NCBI RefSeq assembly: GCF_018614955.1
Contig: NZ_JAGGNV010000066.1
Location: forward strand, 97,752-161,751
DNA length: 64,000 nucleotides
Direction of reading: 5' to 3'
Source of the DNA: Variovorax paradoxus
GTDB taxonomy: Bacteria > Pseudomonadota > Gammaproteobacteria > Burkholderiales > Burkholderiaceae_C
Both the position numbers and the translations under genes were made by a program. A model generated the notes under the pieces. It saw only the letters and a list, made by a program, of their open reading frames with translations. It did no database searches and had not been told where the DNA came from. Positions 7,524 through 15,923 of this stretch are shown piece by piece (within the stretch, counting starts at the first letter, position 1; each line of letters opens with the position of its first letter).

Positions 7524-10500
7524 GCGACGACCGCTTCCTGTTGCACTTTGGGTTGTCCGAGGCTGCGCAGCACGTCGCGCACCATCTGGGCCCGCTCCTT
7601 GGGCTCCTTGAGTTCGCGCTCGATGCGCAGCTTTTCGTTGCCTGCGAGCTTGATGTGCTTGTTCTTCTGGATCAGGGCGATGATGTTCATGGAGTCGACC
7701 GGCGGGTCCTTCTTGAAGGTGATGTGGATCACGCCCGGCGCGGCGTCGACCTTGACCACGCCGTAAGGCCGAGCCAGCACGCGCAGCCGGTGCACGTCGA
7801 TCAGCGTCTGCGCCTGCGGCGGCAGCTTGCCGAAGCGGTCGACGATTTCCTCCAGCAGCGTATCGATCTGGTCGGAGCTCTTCGCGGTCGCGAGCTTCTT
7901 GTAGAAGGACAGGCGCAGGTGCACGTCGCCGCAGTAGTCCTCGGGCAGGAGTGCGGGCGCGTGCAGGTTGATCTCGGTGGTCACCGAGAGCGGCGCGAGC
8001 AGGTCCGGCTCCTGGCCGGCCTTGAGCGAACGCACCGCCTCGGCCAGCATCTCGTTGTAGAGCTGGAAGCCGATCTCCATCATGTTGCCGCTCTGGTTCT
8101 CGCCCAGCACTTCGCCGGCGCCGCGGATCTCGAGGTCGTGCATCGCGAGGTAGAAGCCGGAGCCAAGCTCTTCCATCTGCTGGATGGCGTCGAGCCGCTG
8201 CGCCGCCTGCTTGGTCAGGCCCTCGGTGTCGGGCACCATGAGGTAGGCGTACGCCTGGTGGTGGCTGCGGCCGACGCGGCCGCGCAGCTGGTGCAGCTGG
8301 GCCAGGCCGAACTTGTCGGCGCGGCTCATCACGATGGTGTTGGCGCTCGGCACGTCGATGCCGGTCTCGATGATGGTCGAGCACAGGAGCAGGTTGTAGC
8401 GCTGGGCCACGAAGTCGCGCATCACGCGCTCCAGCTCGCGCTCGGGCATCTGGCCATGGGCGACGGCGATGCGCGCCTCGGGCAGGATCTGTTCGAGCTT
8501 CTGGCGCCGGTTCTCGATGGTCTCGACCTCGTTGTGCAGGAAGTAGACCTGCCCGCCGCGCTTCAACTCGCGCAGCACGGCCTCGCGAATCACGCCGGTG
8601 CCCTCGTTGCGCACGAAGGTCTTGATCGCCAGGCGCCGCTGCGGCGCGGTGGCGATCACGCTCAAGTCGCGCAGGCCTTCGAGCGCCATGCCCAGCGTGC
8701 GCGGGATCGGGGTGGCGGTGAGCGTGAGCACGTCGACCTCGGCGCGCATGGCTTTCATCGCCTCCTTGTGGCGCACGCCGAAGCGGTGTTCCTCGTCGAT
8801 GATCAAGAGGCCGAGGTTCTTGAACTTGACCGATTGCGAGAGCAGCTTGTGCGTGCCGATCACGATGTCCACGCTGCCGTCGGCCAGGCCCTTGGCGGCC
8901 GCATTGATCTCCTTGGTGGAGCGGAAGCGGCTCATCTCGGCCACCTTGACCGGCCACTTGGCGAAGCGGTCCATCAGCGTCTGGTAGTGCTGCTCGGCCA
9001 GGAGCGTGGTGGGCGCCAGGAAGGCGACCTGCTTGCCGCCGGTGACCGCGATGAAGGCGGCGCGCAGCGCGACCTCGGTCTTGCCGAAGCCGACGTCGCC
9101 GCAGACCAGCCGGTCCATCGGCTGCGGCGAGATCATGTCGTGGATGACCGCGTGGATCGCGGCCTTCTGGTCCGCCGTCTCGTCGAAGCCGAAGTCGTTG
9201 GCGAACACCTCGTAGTCGGCGGCCGAGAAGCGGAAGGCGTGGCCTTCGCGCGCCGCGCGCCGGGCGTAGATATTGAGCAGCTCGGCGGCGGAGTCGCGCA
9301 CCTGCTCGGCGGCACGGCGCTTGGCCTTTTCCCACTGGCCGGAGCCCAGCTTGTGCAGCGGCGCTTCTTCCGCGCTGACGCCGGTGTAGCGGCTGATCAG
9401 GTGCAGCTGCGAGACCGGCACGTAGAGCGTGGCCTTGTCGGCGTACTCCAGGTGCAGCATCTCCTGCAGCAGCGGTTTGCCCTCTGCATCGGTGCCCTGG
9501 CCCAGGTCCATGTGCATCAGGCCGCGGTAGCGGCCGATGCCGTGCGCCGAATGCACCACCGGGTCGCCGATGGCGAGCTCGCTCAGGTCCTTGATTAGCG
9601 CCTCGACGTCGCTGACCTGCTCCTGCTTCTTGTTGCGCCGACGGGTGGCTGGCGCGGTGGCGAAGAGCTCGGTCTCGGTGACGAAGTCGATGCCCTGTTC
9701 GCGCCAGGCGAAGCCGGCGACCAGCGCACCGGTCGCGATGCCGATCTTCTCGTCCGGCGAGGCCTCGAACTCGGCCAGCGTGTCGAAGGCCGGCGGGGCG
9801 ACGCCGCTGGCGCGCAGGAAGTCGAGCAGGCTCTCGCGCCGGCCGTCGCTCTCGGCGATCAGCAGCACGCGGTGCGGCGTCGTGCGGATGTGCTCCTTGA
9901 GCTTGACCAGCGGGTCGTCGGCGCCGCGGACGACGGCGAAGGGGGGCAGCAGATCGAACTCGGCGTAGGGGGTGTCGGATGTGGCCTCGCCCCGCACTGC
10001 GAGCTGCGCCAGCGGCTTGGCGCGCTGGTAGAACTGCTCGGCATTCAGGAACAGCGCTTCCGGCGGCAGCGCGGGACGCTCCGGATCGCCGCGCACCAGC
10101 CGGTAGCGCTCGCCCGTGTCCTGCCAGAAGTGCTGGAAGGCGGGCTCGAGCTCGCCGTGTAGCACCACCGTGGTGTCTGCGCCGAGGTAGTCGAATACCG
10201 TCGCCGTCTCTTCGAAAAAGAGCGGCAGGTAGTACTCGATGCCGGCGGTGGCGACGCCGTTGCCCATGTCCTTGTAGATGCGGCTGCGCGTCGGGTCGCC
10301 CTCGAGCAGTTCGCGCCAGCGGCTGCGAAAGCGCGTGCGGGCATCGTCGTCCATCGGGAACTCGCGGCCCGGCAAGAGGCGAACCTCGGGCACCGGGTAG
10401 AGGCTGCGCTGGGTGTCGGGGTCGAAGTTGCGGATCGAGTCGATCTCGTCGTCGAACAGGTCGACGCGGAAAGGCATCGGCGAGCCCATCGGGAACAGGT

Positions 10501-11005
10501 CGATCAGGCCGCCGCGCACCGCGTACTCGCCCGGGCTCACGACCTGCGTCACGTGGCTGTAGCCGGCCAGCGTGAGCTGGGCCTTGAGCTTGGATTCCTC
10601 GAGCTTCTGCCCGCTCTTGAAATGGAAGGTGTAGCCGGCCAGGAAAGCGGGCGGCGCGAGGCGGTAGAGCGCCGTGGTGGCGGGCACCAGCACCACGTCG
10701 GCCTCTTTCTGGCTGATGCGCCAGAGCGTGGCGAGCCGTTCGCTGATCAGGTCCTGGTGCGGCGAGAAGCTGTCGTAGGGCAGCGTCTCCCAGTCGGGGA
10801 AGAGGGCGCAGCGCAGCTCGGGTGCGAAGAAGGCGATCTCGTCGATCAGCCGCTGGGCGTCGTTGGCATCGGCGGTGAAGACGGCGGTGGCGCGGCCTGC
10901 CACCTTCTCGCGTTCGGCCAGTTGGGCGAGCAGCAGCGCGTCGGCCGACAGTGGCGGGCGGGGCAGCGTAAAACGCTTGCCTGCGGTGAGTTGGGGGAGG
11001 TCCAT
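7520..11005 (-). CDS. mfd: Transcription-repair coupling factor
   Basis: The 1161-residue protein is a full-length Mfd, which removes RNA polymerase stalled at DNA lesions and recruits UvrA. The N-terminal UvrB-like region includes ALFPDWETLPYDSFSPHQDLISERL. The RNA polymerase interaction/RecG-like part follows (VHSAHGIGRYRGL). The helicase motor has Walker A GDVGFGKTEVALRAA, Walker B IIDEEHRFGVRHKE, TATPIPRTL and the RecG-type QLRGRVGRS motif. The C-terminal TRCF domain ends the protein. The start at 11005 gives MDLPQLTAGK. The gene is divergent from ispD across about 100 bases and overlaps serB at its 3' end. Confidence 0.97.
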   Translation of the reverse strand: MDLPQLTAGKRFTLPRPPLSADALLLAQLAEREKVAGRATAVFTADANDAQRLIDEIAFFAPELRCALFPDWETLPYDSFSPHQDLISERLATLWRISQKEADVVLVPATTALYRLAPPAFLAGYTFHFKSGQKLEESKLKAQLTLAGYSHVTQVVSPGEYAVRGGLIDLFPMGSPMPFRVDLFDDEIDSIRNFDPDTQRSLYPVPEVRLLPGREFPMDDDARTRFRSRWRELLEGDPTRSRIYKDMGNGVATAGIEYYLPLFFEETATVFDYLGADTTVVLHGELEPAFQHFWQDTGERYRLVRGDPERPALPPEALFLNAEQFYQRAKPLAQLAVRGEATSDTPYAEFDLLPPFAVVRGADDPLVKLKEHIRTTPHRVLLIAESDGRRESLLDFLRASGVAPPAFDTLAEFEASPDEKIGIATGALVAGFAWREQGIDFVTETELFATAPATRRRNKKQEQVSDVEALIKDLSELAIGDPVVHSAHGIGRYRGLMHMDLGQGTDAEGKPLLQEMLHLEYADKATLYVPVSQLHLISRYTGVSAEEAPLHKLGSGQWEKAKRRAAEQVRDSAAELLNIYARRAAREGHAFRFSAADYEVFANDFGFDETADQKAAIHAVIHDMISPQPMDRLVCGDVGFGKTEVALRAAFIAVTGGKQVAFLAPTTLLAEQHYQTLMDRFAKWPVKVAEMSRFRSTKEINAAAKGLADGSVDIVIGTHKLLSQSVKFKNLGLLIIDEEHRFGVRHKEAMKAMRAEVDVLTLTATPIPRTLGMALEGLRDLSVIATAPQRRLAIKTFVRNEGTGVIREAVLRELKRGGQVYFLHNEVETIENRRQKLEQILPEARIAVAHGQMPERELERVMRDFVAQRYNLLLCSTIIETGIDVPSANTIVMSRADKFGLAQLHQLRGRVGRSHHQAYAYLMVPDTEGLTKQAAQRLDAIQQMEELGSGFYLAMHDLEIRGAGEVLGENQSGNMMEIGFQLYNEMLAEAVRSLKAGQEPDLLAPLSVTTEINLHAPALLPEDYCGDVHLRLSFYKKLATAKSSDQIDTLLEEIVDRFGKLPPQAQTLIDVHRLRVLARPYGVVKVDAAPGVIHITFKKDPPVDSMNIIALIQKNKHIKLAGNEKLRIERELKEPKERAQMVRDVLRSLGQPKVQQEAVVA

Positions 11006-11103
11006 GAAGTGTTGGAGAAATGCAGAACACCCCGCGCCGGTCGACGAGGGGTGTGACGGCCGATTCTAGAATGGCTGCCTTTTTGCCGCTCGTGCCCGAC
11101 CCC

Positions 11104-11817
11104 ATGATCGCTTCCCGTCTTTTTGTGTTGATCCCCTGTGCGGGCTCGGGCAACCGCGCGGGCGGCACGGCGCCCAAGCAATACCAGCGCATCGCCGGCC
11201 GGCCGATGGTGCGCCACACACTCGACGCGTTCCGCGCGCTCGCGGGGCGCTTTGCGGGTATTGCGCTGGTGGTGTCGCCGGAAGATCGCGAGGTCTCGGC
11301 CGCCCTGCCGCGTTTCCCGGCCGAGGGAGAACACCTGCTGCACGTGGGCGGCGCGACGCGTGCCGCCACCGTGCGCAACGGTCTCGTGGCCCTGCGGCAG
11401 CTGGGCGCCGGGCCGCACGATTGGGTGCTGGTGCACGATGCCGCGCGCTGCCTGGTCGCGCCGACGCAGATCGAGGCCCTGATCGCCGCCTGCGAGCACG
11501 ACGCCGTCGGCGGCCTGCTGGCCCATCGCCTGCCGGACACGCTCAAGGTTGCTTCGCCCGAGGGCCGCGTGGCGGGCACGCTGACCCGCGCCGACAAGTG
11601 GCTGGCCCAGACGCCGCAGATGTTCCGCATCGGCATGCTGCTCGATGCGCTGGAGCGCGCCGGCGATGCGGTGACCGACGAAGCCGGCGCGATCGAGGCG
11701 ATCGGCCTCACGCCGCTCCTCGTGCCGGGCAGCGCGCAGAATTTCAAGCTGACCTATGCCGAGGACTTCGCGCTGGCCGAGGCGGTTCTGCACAGCCGGC
11801 GCGTCGCACAGCCATGA
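11104..11817 (+). CDS. ispD: 2-C-methyl-D-erythritol 4-phosphate cytidylyltransferase
   Basis: The 237-residue enzyme makes CDP-methylerythritol in the non-mevalonate isoprenoid pathway. The nucleotide-binding loop near the start is LIPCAGSGNRAGGTAPKQYQ, a mild variant of the usual AAGSG-R-PKQ pattern. VLVHDAARCLV, the downstream LPDTLK and QTPQMFR complete the family motifs. I chose the ATG at 11104. An earlier in-frame ATG at 11071 coincides with a -10-like TAGAAT (11067-11072). The stop overlaps the ispF start (ATGA). The same pathway also uses dxr and ispF in this window. Confidence 0.94.
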   Translation: MIASRLFVLIPCAGSGNRAGGTAPKQYQRIAGRPMVRHTLDAFRALAGRFAGIALVVSPEDREVSAALPRFPAEGEHLLHVGGATRAATVRNGLVALRQLGAGPHDWVLVHDAARCLVAPTQIEALIAACEHDAVGGLLAHRLPDTLKVASPEGRVAGTLTRADKWLAQTPQMFRIGMLLDALERAGDAVTDEAGAIEAIGLTPLLVPGSAQNFKLTYAEDFALAEAVLHSRRVAQP

Positions 11818-12299
11818 CCGCTTTCAATATTCGTGTCGGCGAGGGCTGGGACGTCCACCAGCTGGTGGCGGGCCGCAAGCTGATCCTGGGCGGTGTCGAG
11901 GTACCGCACGGCACCGGCCTGCTCGGCCATTCGGATGCCGATGTGCTGCTGCATGCGATCACCGATGCGCTGCTCGGCGCGGCCGGACTCGGCGACATCG
12001 GCCGGCACTTTCCCGACACCGATCCGCAGTTCCGCGGCGCCGATTCCGCCTCGCTGCTGGCCGAGGCCGCGCGCCGCGTGCGTGCGGCGGGCTGGCAGAT
12101 CGGCAACGTCGACAGCACCGTGATCGCGCAGGCGCCGAAGCTCGCGCCGCACATCCCGGCCATGTGCGCGCGCATCGCGGCCGCGCTCGAAATCGCCGTG
12201 GATCAGGTGAATGTCAAGGCGAAGACGGCCGAAAAGCTCGGGCCGGTCGGGGAGGGCCGGGCGATGGAAGCGCGCGCCGTCGCGCTGCTTCACCGCTGA
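11814..12299 (+). CDS. ispF: 2-C-methyl-D-erythritol 2,4-cyclodiphosphate synthase
   Basis: The 161-residue protein matches the usual IspF length. The enzyme cyclises CDP-methylerythritol 2-phosphate and works as a trimer with zinc. The metal ligands are in GEGWDVHQL (D and H) and in HSDADVLLHAITDALLGA. Further motifs are GDIGRHFPDTD and NVKAKTAEKLGPVGEG. It is coupled to ispD by an ATGA overlap. Its last ten bases overlap the 3' end of the opposite-strand sensor kinase gene. Confidence 0.97.
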   Translation: MTAFNIRVGEGWDVHQLVAGRKLILGGVEVPHGTGLLGHSDADVLLHAITDALLGAAGLGDIGRHFPDTDPQFRGADSASLLAEAARRVRAAGWQIGNVDSTVIAQAPKLAPHIPAMCARIAAALEIAVDQVNVKAKTAEKLGPVGEGRAMEARAVALLHR

Positions 12300-13777
12300 G
12301 GGTTGCTGGCCGCCGCGGCCGGAGCTTCGGGCTTGACCGCAGCGGCGCGCGGCATGCGGATGTGGGCCGCGAGGCCTCGGCCCGGCGTGCTGGTGAGCGC
12401 GAAGGTGCCGCCCATGCGCTCGATGTTCTTCGTCACGATCGACAGGCCGAGCCCCGCGCCCGCGGCCGAGGTGCGTGCCACGTCGCCGCGGAAGAAGGGC
12501 TTGCTCAGTTGCGACAGCAAGGCGGGCGCGACGCCGGCGCCGTGGTCGCGCACCTTGATGAGCACCGCGTCGTTGTGCGCCTGCGCCTGGATCGCGACGT
12601 CGGCGACGCCGGTTGACGGCGTCTTGCCGTAGCGCCGCGCGTTCTCGATCAGGTTCGAGATCACGCGCTGGAGCTCGACCTCGTCGGCCATCACGCGCAG
12701 GTCGGCCGGCACGTCCACCGTGATGCGGATGTCTTCGTGGTCCTGCACCGCGTAGGTACACGCATCGATCACGTCGCGCAGCAGCACCGGCTTGAAATCG
12801 ACGTGGTCGGGGCGCGCGTAGTCGAGGAACTTGTCGATGATGGCGTCGAGCTGCGCGATGTCGGCCGCCATGTGGTCGCGCGCGTCCTCGTCGGTCACGC
12901 TCATCTCGGTTTCGAGCCGAAGGCGCGCGAGCGGCGTGCGCAGGTCGTGCGAGATGCCGGCCAGCATCACGGCGCGGTCCTGCTCGATCTTGGCGAGCTG
13001 GTCGGCCATGCGGTTGAAGCCGACGTTGACCGCCCGGATCTCGTTGGTGCGCGCGCGTTCGTCGAGCCGGTGCGCCTCGTACTCGCCTTCGCGCACCTGC
13101 ATCGTGGCCCGCGACAGCTGCTTGAGCGGCAGGTTGATGAGGCGCGTGATGAGGGCTGCGCCGGCCAGCGACAGCATCATCGTCGTCACCAGCCAGACCA
13201 GCCAGGTGCGCCCGCCCAGCCGCGTGAAGCGCGTGGGGTCGAGCAGCAGCCAGTACATGTCGCTCTCGATGGTGAAGCCGATCCAGAGCCCGGGCTCGTC
13301 GTTGACGCGGCTGGCCACCGTCGTGCCTTCGCCGAGGCGGTCGATCAGCTCCTCGGTCACCCGCTGGTCGAGCGCACCGGTGGTGTAGGGGACGAAGCGG
13401 TCGTTCGGCTCGCGCGGCAGGATGCGCACGCCTTCCTGGTCGGCCAGGGTCTTGATCAGCGACACGCGGGTGATGGCGTCGGAATACACCAGCGCCGCCC
13501 GCGTGAGATTGACGAGCGACGCGATCTGGTGCGCGGTCTGGATGGCGCGCGGCTCGTACTCGAGCGCGCGGAAGGTCTGCAACCACGCCACCGTGCAGCC
13601 GATCAGAAGCAGCACCAGCAGGAAGAAGGTGCGCCAGAAGAGGCTGAGGCCGAGTTGCAGCCTGGGGCGGCGCCTGGACTGGCCCAGGCCCTCCAGCGGG
13701 CTCGGCAAGGTGACCTGGGGGCCGTCTTCGCCGAAGGGGCTGGGCTGTGTCGTCTTGGGGCCGAGGGTGGCGGCCAC
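12290..13777 (-). CDS. Sensor histidine kinase, EnvZ-like
   Basis: About 495 residues. An N-terminal membrane helix (FFLLVLLLIGCTVAW), a periplasmic domain of roughly 130 residues and a second helix (WLVWLVTTMMLSLAGAALI) lead into a HAMP linker. The H-box is MLAGISHDLRTPLARLRLE. The N-box is ISNLIENARRYG, and the G-boxes are DHGAGV and GAGLGLSIV. It autophosphorylates and passes phosphate to the response regulator encoded just upstream. No ATG lies near the right place. GTG at 13777, 13 bases after the ompR stop, is the best start. The stimulus is probably osmotic or envelope related by analogy with EnvZ, but this is inferred. Confidence 0.9.
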   Translation of the reverse strand: MAATLGPKTTQPSPFGEDGPQVTLPSPLEGLGQSRRRPRLQLGLSLFWRTFFLLVLLLIGCTVAWLQTFRALEYEPRAIQTAHQIASLVNLTRAALVYSDAITRVSLIKTLADQEGVRILPREPNDRFVPYTTGALDQRVTEELIDRLGEGTTVASRVNDEPGLWIGFTIESDMYWLLLDPTRFTRLGGRTWLVWLVTTMMLSLAGAALITRLINLPLKQLSRATMQVREGEYEAHRLDERARTNEIRAVNVGFNRMADQLAKIEQDRAVMLAGISHDLRTPLARLRLETEMSVTDEDARDHMAADIAQLDAIIDKFLDYARPDHVDFKPVLLRDVIDACTYAVQDHEDIRITVDVPADLRVMADEVELQRVISNLIENARRYGKTPSTGVADVAIQAQAHNDAVLIKVRDHGAGVAPALLSQLSKPFFRGDVARTSAAGAGLGLSIVTKNIERMGGTFALTSTPGRGLAAHIRMPRAAAVKPEAPAAAASNPQR

Positions 13778-13790
13778 GAGCGTCAGCGCT

Positions 13791-14522
13791 TCAGGTCGTG
13801 CCGTCCGGCACGAACACGTAGCCGACGCCCCAGACCGTCTGGATGTAGCGCGGCGCCGCGGCATCGGATTCGACCAGCTTGCGCAGCCGCGAGATCTGCA
13901 CGTCCAGGCTGCGGTCGAAGGGTTCGAACTCGCGGCCGCGCGCCAGCTGGGCCAGCTTTTCGCGCGACAGTGGCTGCCGCGGATGCCGCACCAGCGCCTT
14001 GAGCATGGCGAACTCGCCGGTGGTCAGCGAGAGCTCCTCGCCGTCCTTCTTGAGCGTGCGCGAGCCGAGGTCGAAGCTGAAGGGGCCGAAATTCACGGTT
14101 TCGTTGTCGGTCGAGGGCGCGCCCGGCGCCTCGAGCGGCGGGCGGCGGCGCAGCACCGCATGAACACGCGCCAGCAGCTCGCGCGGATTGAAGGGCTTGC
14201 CCAGGTAGTCGTCGGCGCCGACCTCGAGACCGACGATGCGGTCCACATCCTCGCCCTTGGCGGTGAGCATGATGATCGGCGTGCGGTCGTTGGCGGCGCG
14301 CAGGCGGCGGCAGACCGAGAGGCCATCCTCGCCGGGCATCATCAAATCGAGCACGATCAGGTCGACCGTGTCGCGCAAAAGTATGCGGTTGAGGGCCTTG
14401 CCGTCTTCCGCAACGATGACCTCGAAACCTTCCTGGGTCAGGTAGCGGCGCAGCAGGTCGCGGATGCGGGCGTCGTCATCGACGATGACAATCTTGTCTG
14501 TGCGGGCGGGAGCTTGATTCAT
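13791..14522 (-). CDS. ompR: Response regulator, OmpR family
   Basis: The 243-residue protein has a receiver domain with an acidic pocket (IVDDD, residues 13-17), phosphoacceptor D59 in VLDLMMPGEDG, T/S in MLTAKGED and K in YLGKPFNPREL. A winged-helix DNA-binding domain begins near residue 145 (TLKKDGEELSLTTGEFAML) and ends QTVWGVGYVFVPDG. The sequence is close to OmpR of the EnvZ/OmpR pair, and the cognate kinase follows. Upstream of the start codon is a pair of inverted TTTGTAAC/GTTACAAA sites that may bind the regulator. Confidence 0.92.
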   Translation of the reverse strand: MNQAPARTDKIVIVDDDARIRDLLRRYLTQEGFEVIVAEDGKALNRILLRDTVDLIVLDLMMPGEDGLSVCRRLRAANDRTPIIMLTAKGEDVDRIVGLEVGADDYLGKPFNPRELLARVHAVLRRRPPLEAPGAPSTDNETVNFGPFSFDLGSRTLKKDGEELSLTTGEFAMLKALVRHPRQPLSREKLAQLARGREFEPFDRSLDVQISRLRKLVESDAAAPRYIQTVWGVGYVFVPDGTT

Positions 14523-14537
14523 TTCTACAACGCTGAA

Positions 14538-14615
14538 TTTGTAACAACGCCGATTCTGAAGCCGTTAGGAGCCCATTGAGCCGCTTTTCATAATGCTTTG
14601 ACACTAAGTTACAAA
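14538..14615. promoter_or_regulatory. Inverted 8-mer pair TTTGTAAC ... GTTACAAA upstream of the response regulator
   Basis: TTTGTAAC occupies 14538-14545 and its exact reverse complement GTTACAAA occupies 14608-14615, in the AT-rich divergent region between ompR and the exported protein at 14695. OmpR sites in enterobacteria contain a related GTAAC/GTTACA half-site. An autoregulatory site is possible. The half-site family is known, but the function here is inferred. Confidence 0.35.
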
Positions 14616-14694
14616 ACTTGCGGGAGCTCGCCGTCCAGACGTCTGCGCCATGCGCAGCGGTGGCACAGTGACTTTGCCTCCCTGACTCAGCATC

Positions 14695-15045
14695 ATGAAA
14701 TCGACTGTACTCGCGTTGTCTGTCTTGCTCGCTTGCTCTTCGGTTCCCGCCGGGGCCGAACCCTGGGGTTTCCTGCGGGTGAGCGACCTGCGGCGCAACG
14801 AAGTGCGCGACGCGGTGGAAGCCCACCGGGCCGCCAAGCGCGAGGAGGTGCGGCGCCAGGAAGCGGCGGCCGGCCGGCGCCTGACGGCGGCCGAACTGGC
14901 TGAGTTGCGGCAGCAGGTGCGCCAGCAATGGACGCCGCGACAGGAGGTCGTGCACTCGGCAGAATCGCAGCCGGCCGAGCGGATGACGCCCACACCCTCG
15001 TCGACCGGCAGGGTGGTGGTGGCGCCGCGCAGCCAGCGTCCGTGA
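14695..15045 (+). CDS. Small exported protein of unknown function
   Basis: I do not recognise this 116-residue protein. It begins with a Sec-type signal (MKSTVLALSVLLACSSVPAGA), so the mature part is likely periplasmic. The cysteine at residue 14 is not in a clear lipobox. The middle (residues 30-80) is a charged, arginine- and glutamate-rich helix of the type EAHRAAKREEVRRQEAAAG, followed by a proline/serine tail. It is divergent from ompR and could be a target of that system. A terminator-like hairpin follows. No enzymatic motif is visible. Confidence 0.6.
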   Translation: MKSTVLALSVLLACSSVPAGAEPWGFLRVSDLRRNEVRDAVEAHRAAKREEVRRQEAAAGRRLTAAELAELRQQVRQQWTPRQEVVHSAESQPAERMTPTPSSTGRVVVAPRSQRP

Positions 15046-15048
15046 GCG

Positions 15049-15076
15049 GCGCCCCCTTGCGGGCGCGACGCTTTTT
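15049..15076 (+). terminator. Probable intrinsic terminator after the small exported protein
   Basis: The stem GCGCCC/GGGCGC (15049-15054 with 15061-15066) has a six-base loop. The T-tract starts at 15072, five bases after the stem, and continues as a T/C-rich run to about 15085. The offset of the T-tract lowers confidence. Confidence 0.45.
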
Positions 15077-15103
15077 CTCTTTCTCCACTTGGGTTTCCTT
15101 GCC

Positions 15104-15820
15104 TTGAACAACAAGAATGTCAGACGAATCGCGGCCTGTGCCGTGTTGATGATGAGCGCCGGCGCCGCCATGGCCCAGGTCGCGCCCTGGGCGCCGCCCC
15201 AGAACGTGCTGCAGCTGTCGGCGACGGGAACGGTCGAAGTGCAGCAGGACCTGCTGAGCATGACGCTCAGCACCACGCGCGATGCGGCCGATGCCGCGAC
15301 GGTGCAGGCGCAGCTGAAAACTGCGCTCGACGCTGCCCTGACCGAGGCGCGCAAGAACGTGCAGCCGGGCCTGCTGGACGTGCGCACCGGGAATTTCAGC
15401 CTCGTGCCGCGCTATACGCGCGACGGCAAGCTCACCGGCTGGCAGGGCACCACCGAGCTGGTGCTGGAAGGCAAGGACTTTCCGCGCATCACGCAGACGG
15501 CCGGTCGCGTCTCCACGCTCACGGTGGGCGGCATCGGTTTCGGCCTGAGCCGCGAGCAGCGCGCCAAGGTGGAGGCCGAGGCGCAAACGATCGCGATCGA
15601 AAACTTCAAGCAGAAAGCGGGCGAGTTGGCCAAGGGCTTCGGCTTCGGCGGCTACACCTTGCGCGAAGTCTCGGTCAACGCCAATCAGGGCGGGCCGATC
15701 CGGCCGCGCACGATGGCTATGGAGGCTTCGTCGAAGATGAGCTATGACGCGGCGGTGCCGGTCGAGGCCGGCAAGACCAGTGTCGTCGTCAACGTTTCGG
15801 GCTCGGTGCAGCTGAAGTAA
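15104..15820 (+). CDS. SIMPL (DUF541) domain periplasmic protein
   Basis: The protein is about 238 residues. The N-terminus NNKNVRRIAACAVLMMSAGAAMAQ is a basic stretch, a hydrophobic core and an AMA-Q signal peptidase site. The remainder matches the SIMPL/DUF541 family: LQLSATGTVEVQQDLLSMTLSTTRDA, TGNFSLVPRYTRDGKLTGWQGT and VGGIGFGLSREQRAKVEAEA. The family is periplasmic or outer-membrane associated and implicated in stress tolerance (E. coli YggE), with no defined activity. There is no ATG at the start. TTG at 15104 gives a normal signal peptide; TTG at 15089 is an alternative. Confidence 0.82.
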   Translation: MNNKNVRRIAACAVLMMSAGAAMAQVAPWAPPQNVLQLSATGTVEVQQDLLSMTLSTTRDAADAATVQAQLKTALDAALTEARKNVQPGLLDVRTGNFSLVPRYTRDGKLTGWQGTTELVLEGKDFPRITQTAGRVSTLTVGGIGFGLSREQRAKVEAEAQTIAIENFKQKAGELAKGFGFGGYTLREVSVNANQGGPIRPRTMAMEASSKMSYDAAVPVEAGKTSVVVNVSGSVQLK

Positions 15821-15836
15821 CGCCAAGTCGGCCGGC

Positions 15837-15919
15837 GCCGGGCCGCCCCAAGGCGGCCGAGCCTCCCCCATGGGGGGTGGCGAATTACACGCAGCGAAGC
15901 GAAGTGAAAAGCCGGGGGC
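15837..15919. repeat. Dispersed intergenic repeat, copy 1
   Basis: This element lies between the SIMPL gene and the end of bdhA. Its right part (15872-15918) is identical over 47 bases to 59083-59129, and its left part (15837-15855) is identical over 19 bases to 59047-59065. It contains two potential hairpins. One is GGCCGCC-CCAA-GGCGGCC (15841-15858) and the other is a CCCCCATGGGGG palindrome. In both copies the G-rich end abuts the stop codon of a minus-strand gene. A terminator or REP-like role is possible. Confidence 0.85.
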
Positions 15920-15923
15920 TCTA

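Noticed and set aside
7541..9598. Long open frame of 685 codons on the plus strand inside mfd
   Set aside because: It is antisense to a well-conserved Mfd helicase and has the histidine/leucine/arginine-rich composition typical of GC-rich antisense frames.
11029..11053. CACCCC ... GGGGTG hairpin between mfd and ispD as a terminator
   Set aside because: The stem is only six pairs with a long loop, and it lies between two divergent starts where no terminator is needed.
11006..11747. Apparent 1645-codon minus-strand protein ending with serB
   Set aside because: It is an artefact of a frame open through mfd DNA that joins serB to out-of-frame mfd translation; serB starts at 7523.
15832..15923. 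Coding sequence in the repeat, reading as a serine/proline peptide on the minus strand
   Set aside because: The frame differs between the two copies and has no start or ribosome-binding site.
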